Shown here: piece after piece, positions 5,982-10,865 of the stretch | Position numbering within the stretch: position 1 is the first letter of the stretch | Layout of the letters: each line of letters begins with the position of its first letter | DNA from: Candidatus Nitrosopumilus sp. | Lineage (GTDB): Archaea; Thermoproteota; Nitrososphaeria; Nitrososphaerales; Nitrosopumilaceae | Reading direction: 5' to 3' | Assembly: GCA_013203245.1 (NCBI GenBank) | Contig: JABMOR010000124.1 | Span: forward strand, 1 to 10,865 | Length of the DNA: 10,865 nucleotides | Made by a program: the position numbers and the translations under genes | The notes under the pieces: model-generated | The model's database searches: none | Told to the model about the DNA's origin: nothing | The model's input: the letters and a program-made list of their open reading frames with translations, nothing else

Positions 5982-6221
5982 ATGGCAACAGCTTATGTTT
6001 TAATAAACTGTGAACTGGGTTCTGAAGAAGCTATTATAGGGCAACTAAAGGGCTTGGATGGTGTAAAAGAAGTTCATGGAACTTTTGGTGCATATGATAT
6101 TTTGGCCAAGATCGAATCTGACACTGTTGAAAAACTTAGAGAAACAATTACTTGGAAAATCAGGAAAATTGAAAAGATTCGTTCAACTCTTACCTTGATG
6201 GGTATTGAAGGTCAAACATAA
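5982..6221 (+). CDS. Stand-alone Lrp/AsnC RAM (ligand-binding) domain protein
   Basis: The 79 residues match the C-terminal RAM domain of Lrp/AsnC regulators, a beta-alpha-beta-beta-alpha-beta fold that forms dimers and larger rings and can bind amino acids. Features are an opening strand ATAYVLINCELG, helix EEAIIGQLKGL, then VKEVHGTFGAYDILAKIES (28-46) with the conserved G-x2-G-x-YD turn (Gly33, Gly36, Tyr38, Asp39), a second helix and the closing strand STLTLMGIE. There is no helix-turn-helix, so it probably does not bind DNA alone. Known single-domain relatives are taken to sense small molecules or to modulate full-length partners. No partner or ligand can be named here. A TATA-like box lies upstream and a T7 run follows, so it is probably transcribed alone. 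Confidence 0.9.
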   Translation: MATAYVLINCELGSEEAIIGQLKGLDGVKEVHGTFGAYDILAKIESDTVEKLRETITWKIRKIEKIRSTLTLMGIEGQT

Positions 6222-6226
6222 ACACC

Positions 6227-6233
6227 TTTTTTT
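6227..6233 (+). terminator. T7 run after the RAM-domain gene
   Basis: TTTTTTT begins 6 bases after the RAM gene and lies directly before the ATG at 6240. It is a plausible archaeal intrinsic terminator, with occasional read-through into the next gene possible. Confidence 0.45.
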
Positions 6234-6239
6234 CTTATT

Positions 6240-6809
6240 ATGATTCTACATTTTATTTTTGTAGTACCTGAAGAAGATCGTGAAAAACGGCAATTTGAAT
6301 TTGAATATGTCAAAAAAATGAGTAAATTTTATCAAGTTTGGTTAAAACAAAAGTTTGGTAAAGATTATGAAATTCAATGTGATGAAATGATCACAACTCC
6401 TAGAAGTATTCTTCAACGTCTTGATACTTCTACATTAATACGTGATCATTACCAGCGAGGAAAAGACATTTACCATTTTTACCTAACTCATTTCAAACCT
6501 TGGTGGACTGATTGTACTTGTGATGGATACCATGCTGAAAATTTTGGAATGACGCATTGGCAATCTCCAAAAGAATCCAATGATACTTTGTTTCTTGCAG
6601 AAAAAAATTGTACTACTGTTTCCCATGAACTAGTTCATGAGATGTTGAGAATTGCTGGACATAAAAAATTCATTCAAGATGTACATGATGTGTGGACCAA
6701 ACATCTTTTTGAACAGTTAGAATTTGAACAGTATGATGAAGATTTTCAAAAAACTGATGGTAAGCCAATGTTTCTAGCAATGGATACTTCGCAATTTAAT
6801 TTACAATAA
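6240..6809 (+). CDS. Putative small zinc metallopeptidase-like protein (HELVH)
   Basis: This 189-residue protein belongs to no family I can name. Its clearest feature is HELVHEMLRIAGH at 129-141: the HExxH zincin motif (His129, Glu130, His133) in a predicted helix, followed by further histidines (His141, His149, His155) and acidic Asp150/Glu158 that could supply the third zinc ligand. The 7-residue gap from His133 to His141 differs from the metzincin HExxHxxGxxH pattern. Before it is a Trp/Cys-rich stretch, PWWTDCTCDGYHAENFG (87-103), which could hold a second metal or a disulfide. The start may be hydrophobic (ILHFIFVVP), but it is too short and charged afterwards to be a clear signal peptide, so it is probably cytoplasmic. 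The ATG at 6240 has no Shine-Dalgarno site. Peptidase activity is an inference from the motif. Confidence 0.8.
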   Translation: MILHFIFVVPEEDREKRQFEFEYVKKMSKFYQVWLKQKFGKDYEIQCDEMITTPRSILQRLDTSTLIRDHYQRGKDIYHFYLTHFKPWWTDCTCDGYHAENFGMTHWQSPKESNDTLFLAEKNCTTVSHELVHEMLRIAGHKKFIQDVHDVWTKHLFEQLEFEQYDEDFQKTDGKPMFLAMDTSQFNLQ

Positions 6810-6820
6810 AATATTTACAA

Positions 6821-7453
6821 CTAAAGTTTTGAAACTGAGTAAATATTATTTTCAAAATTTGCAGTTTTGAAATCCAATTTATTTTCAGGATCATTGGTTC
6901 GTGATTTGCTTAATTTTTCAAGCTCTACAAGGGCATCTCCTCTAAAACCTACAGAAGAGCCGTAAATCCCATCAGCTAACATGGTTCCATGATCACCTTT
7001 TTTGATATCATCCACCATGTTGTAAAACCTTGTTGTTTCTTTTGCGTTTACTGGATTTCCTGTTGCTTTGTTATATGCAATTGCTATGTACATTCCATTG
7101 TTTTTTACTGCGACAGGAACTTTATGATTTATACCTGATTCGCCAGGAATTGTATCGTTAACTATAACTTCACATTTATGATACATGCTTGATACATATG
7201 CATAGAATCTGTATTGGGCATATTTTCCTGCAGAATCTTCTTTACATCCAACAAAAACTCTGTGTAATAATTCTAAAGCATCATCATTCATACTTTGTAA
7301 TCTGTCATCTATTCTTCCCCTTTCAAGTAGTTCTGACTTGCATTCTTTTGCAACCAAAACTAAAATGAAATCTGGTAAATTATAATTTTTAAGTGCTGCA
7401 ACAAATGCACCAGCTTGTGACATGCCAAATTTTGGAAATCCTTTATTGACCAT
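6821..7453 (-). CDS. Unknown 210-residue protein, possibly a degenerate restriction-endonuclease-like fold
   Basis: I do not recognise this protein firmly. There is no signal peptide, membrane segment or zinc cluster. The N-terminal ~75 residues are mostly helical (QAGAFVAALKNY; DDALELLHRVF). The C-terminal half (about 110-185) alternates strands and helices: a strand with VPVAVKN, a strand with MYIAIAYNKATG (121-132), a helix with ETTRFYNMVDDI, then YGSSVGFRGDALVELEKL (164-181). That order, especially the final strand-SSVGF-helix, recalls the second half of Mrr-like PD-(D/E)xK nucleases. The expected (E/Q)xK position reads Tyr127-Asn128-Lys129, so it would be inactive or mis-assigned; confidence in this link is low. 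It runs convergently to the HELVH gene, with an 11-base gap, and divergently from aconitase. An A/T box 24 bases upstream supports ATG 7453. Confidence 0.8.
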   Translation of the reverse strand: MVNKGFPKFGMSQAGAFVAALKNYNLPDFILVLVAKECKSELLERGRIDDRLQSMNDDALELLHRVFVGCKEDSAGKYAQYRFYAYVSSMYHKCEVIVNDTIPGESGINHKVPVAVKNNGMYIAIAYNKATGNPVNAKETTRFYNMVDDIKKGDHGTMLADGIYGSSVGFRGDALVELEKLSKSRTNDPENKLDFKTANFENNIYSVSKL

Positions 7454-7472
7454 AATTATACCTCAATTTAGA

Positions 7473-7482
7473 AAATTTATTA
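7473..7482 (-). promoter_or_regulatory. TATA-like box for the 210-residue gene
   Basis: On the minus strand this reads TAATAAATTT, centred about 24 bases before the ATG at 7453, fitting a leaderless start. Confidence 0.4.
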
Positions 7483-7577
7483 CTGCCTAACACTGTATTG
7501 AAAGGTAGTATTTGGCTTATAATTGTTGAGGATTTACATGCCTATTGAAATAATTTATTGAATTTTACAATTGTAAA

Positions 7578-7587
7578 TATTAAATTT
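7578..7587 (+). promoter_or_regulatory. TATA-like box for aconitase
   Basis: TATTAAATTT is centred about 26 bases before the ATG at 7609. This placement supports 7609 as the start and argues against the in-frame TTG at 7558, which lies upstream of the box. A second A/T box (TTATAA, 7517-7522) could give a longer leader. Confidence 0.5.
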
Positions 7588-7608
7588 AGGATTAATTCAT
7601 CACAAATT

Positions 7609-9876
7609 ATGGAAATTGATACTACTGCAGAACTTGTTTCTAATGTTTATTTGAAATTAAAAGAAAATATTGTGAAATATAGAAATCTAGTTGGAAGACC
7701 ATTAACACTTTCTGAAAAAATCTTATCTGGACATCTAAATAAAATTGATGATACTGTTTTCACCGGCGGAAAAGATTATGTTTTCTTAAAACCCGATAGA
7801 GTTGCATTACAAGATGTTACAGGTCAAATGGTGATGCTCCAATTTATGCAAGCAGGATTAAAACAAACATCTTTACCAACAACTGTACATTGTGATCATC
7901 TCATTAGAGCAGAAGTTCAAGGCGATATTGACATGAAAGTTTCACTTGATGAAAATAGTGAAGTTTTCAAATTTTTACAATCAGCATGTGCAAAACACGG
8001 ATGTGGTTTTTGGAAACCTGGTGCAGGAATTATTCATCAAGTTGTACTTGAAAATTATGCATTTCCAGGCGGATTGATGATTGGTACTGATTCTCATACT
8101 CCAAATGCTGGAGGTCTTGGAATGATTGCAATTGGTGTTGGTGGGTTAGATGCAGCTGAAGCAATGGCAGGTATGCCATGGGAATTACTTTATCCAAAAA
8201 AAATTGGTGTAAAATTAACTGGAGCACTGACCGGATGGACTGCTCCTAAAGATATCATATTGAAAGTTGCTGATGAATTAACAGTATCTGGTGGTACAAA
8301 TGCAATAGTAGAATATTTTGGACCTGGAACAAAATCTATCAGTTGTACAGGTAAGGCTACAATTACTAACATGGGAGCTGAAATCGGAGCAACTTGTTCT
8401 GTATTCCCATATGATGAAAGAATGGAAACTTATCTGAAATATACTAACAGAGAAGATATTGCTCAATTAGCAAATCAAAATAAAGAATCTCTTGTTGCAG
8501 ATGTTGAAATAGAAACAAATCCAGAAAAATTCTTTGATAAAGTAATTGAAATTAATCTTTCAACATTAGAACCACATATTGTTGGACCACATACTCCTGA
8601 TTTAGCAAGAACCATTACAGAATTATCTGATGATGTAAAATCTAAAGGCTATACTGATCCAATATCTGTTGCATTAATTGGTAGTTGTACAAATTCTTCT
8701 TATGAGGATATGTCAAGAGCAGCAAGTTTAGCTGAACAAGCAAAAGCTAAAGGAATCAAAGCAAAGATTCCATTACTAGTAACTCCTGGTTCTGAACAAA
8801 TTCGTGGTACTATAGAACGCGATGGACAAATGGATTCATTAAAAGACATAGGTGCAACTGTTTTGGCAAATGCATGTGGTCCTTGTATTGGTCAATGGAA
8901 TAGACCTGAATTAGAAAAGGATCAACAAAATACTATTGTTACAACATTTAACAGAAATTTCCCAGGTAGAAATGATGGACGTAGAAGTACTCTAAACTTT
9001 ATTGGTAGCCCTGAAATGATTATCGCTTTAGCATTGGGTGGCCGACTTTCTTTTAATCCCTTGAAGGATGATCTAATTGCATCTGATGGAACTAAGTTTA
9101 AACTTGAACCCCCTAAACCTGCACCTGAAGTTCCTGAAGAAGGTTTTGTGCGACCTGAAGGAATTTTTATTACACCTCCTAAAAATTCTGATGATGTTGA
9201 AGTTCTAATTGATCCTAATAGTAAAAGACTACAACTTTTGAAACCCTTTTCTAAATGGGATGGTAAAGATTTTGAAAACATTCCAATTATGGTAAAGGCT
9301 AAAGGTAAATGCACTACAGATCATATTTCCCCTGCCGGAGCATGGCTTTCTTTACGTGGACACTTGGATAACCTTAGTGATAATATGCTTTTAGGTGCAG
9401 TTAATGCATTTAATGATCAAGTTGGCCAGGGCAAGAATATTCTAAATAATAATCAGGAATCATTTTCACAAATTGCCAGACAATACAAAGAAAATCAAAT
9501 GCGATGGGTGATTATTGGTGATAATAATTACGGTGAAGGAAGTAGCCGAGAACATGCAGCTATGTCTCCTCGCTTTTTAGGATGTGCAGCAGTTATCACA
9601 AAAAGTTTAGCAAGAATTCATGAAACAAATCTAAAAAAGCAAGGTATTTTGGCATTGACATTTAGTAATCCAGATGATTATGAAAAAATTCTTGAAGATG
9701 ATAAAATTAGTTTACTTGAACTAAATGAATTAGCTCCAGACAAACAAGTACGATGTATAATTTCTCATTCTGATGGGAATAAAGATGAAATTTTACTAAA
9801 TCATTCATACAATAAATCACAAATTGAATGGTTCAAGTCTGGATCTGCATTAAATGTTTTAAGAAATAATCAATAG
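7609..9876 (+). CDS. acn: Aconitate hydratase, mitochondrial type
   Basis: The 755-residue enzyme interconverts citrate, cis-aconitate and isocitrate with a 4Fe-4S cluster, in the citric-acid pathway. The cluster cysteines are Cys360 (GSCTNSS), Cys423 and Cys426 (ACGPCIGQW), with the same 63- and 3-residue spacing as pig mitochondrial aconitase. Substrate-site stretches include HCDHLI, IGTDSHTPNAGGLG and the swivel-domain GEGSSREHAA with Ser645-Ser646-Arg647. Domains 1-3 fill residues 1 to about 500, and the swivel domain starts near 560 (CTTDHISPAG). Whole segments (LTLSEKI, RPDRVA-like KPDRVALQD, PWELLYPKKIGVKLTG) follow the mitochondrial family and not AcnB or the longer AcnA/IRP group. 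ATG 7609 is chosen from the A/T box about 26 bases upstream. It is a single gene, with convergent tRNA-Trp after it. Confidence 0.96.
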   Translation: MEIDTTAELVSNVYLKLKENIVKYRNLVGRPLTLSEKILSGHLNKIDDTVFTGGKDYVFLKPDRVALQDVTGQMVMLQFMQAGLKQTSLPTTVHCDHLIRAEVQGDIDMKVSLDENSEVFKFLQSACAKHGCGFWKPGAGIIHQVVLENYAFPGGLMIGTDSHTPNAGGLGMIAIGVGGLDAAEAMAGMPWELLYPKKIGVKLTGALTGWTAPKDIILKVADELTVSGGTNAIVEYFGPGTKSISCTGKATITNMGAEIGATCSVFPYDERMETYLKYTNREDIAQLANQNKESLVADVEIETNPEKFFDKVIEINLSTLEPHIVGPHTPDLARTITELSDDVKSKGYTDPISVALIGSCTNSSYEDMSRAASLAEQAKAKGIKAKIPLLVTPGSEQIRGTIERDGQMDSLKDIGATVLANACGPCIGQWNRPELEKDQQNTIVTTFNRNFPGRNDGRRSTLNFIGSPEMIIALALGGRLSFNPLKDDLIASDGTKFKLEPPKPAPEVPEEGFVRPEGIFITPPKNSDDVEVLIDPNSKRLQLLKPFSKWDGKDFENIPIMVKAKGKCTTDHISPAGAWLSLRGHLDNLSDNMLLGAVNAFNDQVGQGKNILNNNQESFSQIARQYKENQMRWVIIGDNNYGEGSSREHAAMSPRFLGCAAVITKSLARIHETNLKKQGILALTFSNPDDYEKILEDDKISLLELNELAPDKQVRCIISHSDGNKDEILLNHSYNKSQIEWFKSGSALNVLRNNQ

Positions 9877-9878
9877 AA

Positions 9879-9884
9879 TTTTTT
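9879..9884 (+). terminator. T6 run after aconitase
   Basis: TTTTTT starts two bases after the aconitase stop and lies just before the convergent tRNA gene, a likely archaeal termination signal. Confidence 0.45.
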
Positions 9885-9888
9885 AAAG

Positions 9889-9962
9889 TGGGCCCGATCG
9901 GATTTGAACCGACGATCGATGGTTTTGGAGACCATCGCCCTACCAGGCTAGGCTACGAACCC
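9889..9962 (-). tRNA. tRNA-Trp (anticodon CCA), intronless
   Basis: The minus strand folds into a full 74-base cloverleaf: acceptor GGGUUCG/CGGGCCC with two G-U pairs, U8-A9, D arm GCCU/GGGC with a nine-base loop, anticodon arm AUGGU-CUCCAAA-ACCAU, a five-base variable loop, and T arm GUCGG-UUCAAAU-CCGAU. The anticodon is CCA, reading UGG. The discriminator is A, with G1-C72 and G2-C71 at the acceptor end, as usual for archaeal tRNA-Trp. The terminal CCA is not encoded. There is no intron at 37/38, although tRNA-Trp carries one in many archaea. Its synthetase gene is in the same window, 7.7 kb away on the same strand. Confidence 0.95.
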
Positions 9963-9986
9963 ACAAGAATCGAAATATTTTGCTTG

Positions 9987-9994
9987 AATTTTAA
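9987..9994 (-). promoter_or_regulatory. TATA-like box for tRNA-Trp
   Basis: TTAAAATT on the minus strand is centred about 28 bases before the tRNA 5' end (9962), consistent with a transcript starting at or just before the mature 5' end. Confidence 0.4.
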
Positions 9995-10005
9995 CCATTA
10001 CTAAG

Positions 10006-10012
10006 ATTTATT
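10006..10012 (+). promoter_or_regulatory. TATA-like box for the membrane-anchored protein gene
   Basis: ATTTATT is centred about 30 bases before the ATG at 10039, giving a very short or absent leader. It overlaps the in-frame TTG at 10012, which makes that TTG an unlikely start. Confidence 0.35.
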
Positions 10013-10038
10013 TGCAAATTGGCAATATTAGTAGTAAA

Positions 10039-10572
10039 ATGGTAAAACCAATTTACATTGTATTGGGTGCTATTCCCGTTATTGCAGCCCTCTTACTTTC
10101 TACTCCATTGTTATTAAGAAATGAAATCCCTACATCTGCTGCTAATTACACTGATAATATTGAAATTGAATATACTAAACATCAATTAAAGAAAATTTCT
10201 AATGGTATAACAGAACGAATTGGAGCACAAAAGACTGAAATTCTTTACATCAAAAATGATGGTGACATAAAATACTCTGTAACTGATCACGGCTATCTGA
10301 AACCTGATGTGCGTTCAAAACTAGATGAAAATAAACTTAACAAAATTAAAGCACTGATTAAAGAAACTGGTTTTATTGCAATACCTTCTGAATCTTTTGC
10401 AATTATGGATAATGCAACTGAATATCAAAAATCAAATGTGAAAATTACTTTGAATGGACGTGTCAATCAAATTCATTGGCCACAACAAAATGCAACTGCC
10501 GATTTTATTCCACCAATTATCACTATGGTAGAATCTGAACTGGATTTGATTATGTCTGAATTTAGTGAATAG
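10039..10572 (+). CDS. Membrane-anchored or secreted protein of unknown function
   Basis: The 177-residue protein starts with a short basic lead (MVK) and a hydrophobic stretch at about residues 5-26 (YIVLGAIPVIAALLLSTPLL), then Arg27. This is a signal anchor or uncleaved signal peptide, leaving a ~150-residue C-terminal domain outside the cell. That domain has strands (TEILYIKNDGDIKYSVTD), a helix (ENKLNKIKALIKETGF), another strand pair (SNVKITLNGRVNQIHWP) and a final helix (PPIITMVESELDLIMSEF). The order of a dG-x-x-Y strand, helix and dG-x strand loosely resembles small domains of unknown function in envelope proteins, but I assign no family. It has no cysteine or clear metal site. ATG 10039 is preferred over TTG 10012 because it puts the hydrophobic segment right at the N-terminus. 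Confidence 0.8.
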   Translation: MVKPIYIVLGAIPVIAALLLSTPLLLRNEIPTSAANYTDNIEIEYTKHQLKKISNGITERIGAQKTEILYIKNDGDIKYSVTDHGYLKPDVRSKLDENKLNKIKALIKETGFIAIPSESFAIMDNATEYQKSNVKITLNGRVNQIHWPQQNATADFIPPIITMVESELDLIMSEFSE

Positions 10573-10602
10573 ATACAAATAGTGATGAGGAAAAATTAAG
10601 AC

Positions 10603-10865
10603 ATGCTTCCATTATCTGGAGAAAGACAAGATGCTAAAGGAATAATTCATGACAAAATAAATTCTATTGATACTTTACGTGGTTCATCTACTGTTAAACG
10701 TGGTTTTGCTCACATGCTAAAAAATGGCGTTGTAATGGATGTTACAAATGTAGAACAAGCTCTAATTGCCGAAGAAGCTGGTGCAGTTTCTGTTATGGTT
10801 TTAGATAAACTCCCATCTGAAGTTAGATAATCTGGTGTTGTTGCACGAACTGCAAGTATTAGAAT
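10603..10865 (+). pseudogene. pdxS: Start of pyridoxal 5'-phosphate synthase subunit PdxS, interrupted by an in-frame stop
   Basis: PdxS builds pyridoxal 5'-phosphate from ribose 5-phosphate, glyceraldehyde 3-phosphate and ammonia supplied by PdxT. The first 75 codons match the family: TVKRGFAHMLKNGVVMDV (30-47, with Asp46 at the position of the conserved ribose-phosphate-binding Asp), then EQALIAEEAGAVSVMVLDKLPSEVR (51-75). A TAA follows at 10828-10830. The same frame then continues with SGVVARTASIR to the window end, which is the next conserved PdxS segment (usual form GGVAR). So no frameshift occurred; one codon is a stop, most simply a Lys AAA changed to TAA. Sequencing error and true inactivation cannot be separated here. 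The catalytic Lys would lie beyond the stop. The gene follows the membrane protein by 30 bases and may share its transcript; ATACAAATA near 10573 could also be a weak promoter. Confidence 0.85.

Noticed and set aside
7538..7561. Seven-codon ORF (MPIEIIY) upstream of aconitase
   Set aside because: It is too short to support, its spacing to the A/T box at 7517-7522 is wrong, and the aconitase box lies downstream of it.
7558..7608. N-terminal extension of aconitase from TTG 7558
   Set aside because: The extension runs through the A/T box, has no homology to aconitase N-termini, and ATG 7609 is well placed.
8922..9314. 130-codon minus-strand frame inside aconitase
   Set aside because: It is antisense to conserved aconitase sequence, with no promoter and no recognisable motif. 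The same applies to the shorter antisense frames between 8030 and 8466.
1..10865. CRISPR arrays, insertion sequences, integrases, attachment sites
   Set aside because: No regularly spaced repeats, terminal inverted repeats or transposase/integrase motifs were found; the only direct repeats are inside the linker-coding region at 1-198.

Overview
The window looks like chromosomal DNA of an ammonia-oxidising archaeon of the Nitrosopumilus type (Thaumarchaeota/Nitrososphaerota). This is an inference from three things. The DNA is AT-rich with short intergenic gaps. The translation enzymes are archaeal/eukaryotic in type (TrpRS, and PheRS with a winged-helix alpha subunit and a short beta subunit). 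Most gene starts lie about 25-30 bases downstream of an A/T box, as expected for leaderless archaeal transcripts. No phage, insertion sequence, CRISPR array or other mobile element was seen.

Layout. 1-618: 3' end of a gene for a zinc-binding protein with a CxxC-x17-CxxC ribbon, an Arg/Ser/Asp-rich linker and a degenerate HNH-like zinc domain. 681-764: a probable 27-residue single-span membrane protein. 767-2157 (minus): a 93-residue unknown protein translationally coupled to tryptophanyl-tRNA synthetase. 2209-5228 (plus): pheS and pheT, overlapping, diverging from trpS across a roughly 50-base gap with one near-palindromic A/T box that could serve both directions. About 5270-5478: no gene, but a GC-richer, strongly structured stretch with its own upstream A/T box and a closing T-run, very probably a non-coding RNA of unidentified family. 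5519-6809: an EVE-domain protein, a stand-alone Lrp/AsnC-type RAM domain and a small HExxH putative zinc metallopeptidase. 6821-7453 (minus): an unknown 210-residue protein. 7609-9876: an aconitase closely resembling the mitochondrial type. 9889-9962 (minus): intronless tRNA-Trp(CCA). 10039-10572: a membrane-anchored unknown protein. 10603 to the window end: start of pdxS, broken by an in-frame TAA after codon 75.

How it fits together. The left half is dominated by translation: two aminoacyl-tRNA synthetases, with tRNA-Trp, the substrate of one of them, 7.7 kb away. The right half has central metabolism (aconitase) and vitamin B6 synthesis (PdxS). The strongest candidates for something undescribed are the structured RNA between pheT and the EVE gene, the ribbon-linker-HNH protein at the left edge, and the compact HExxH protein.
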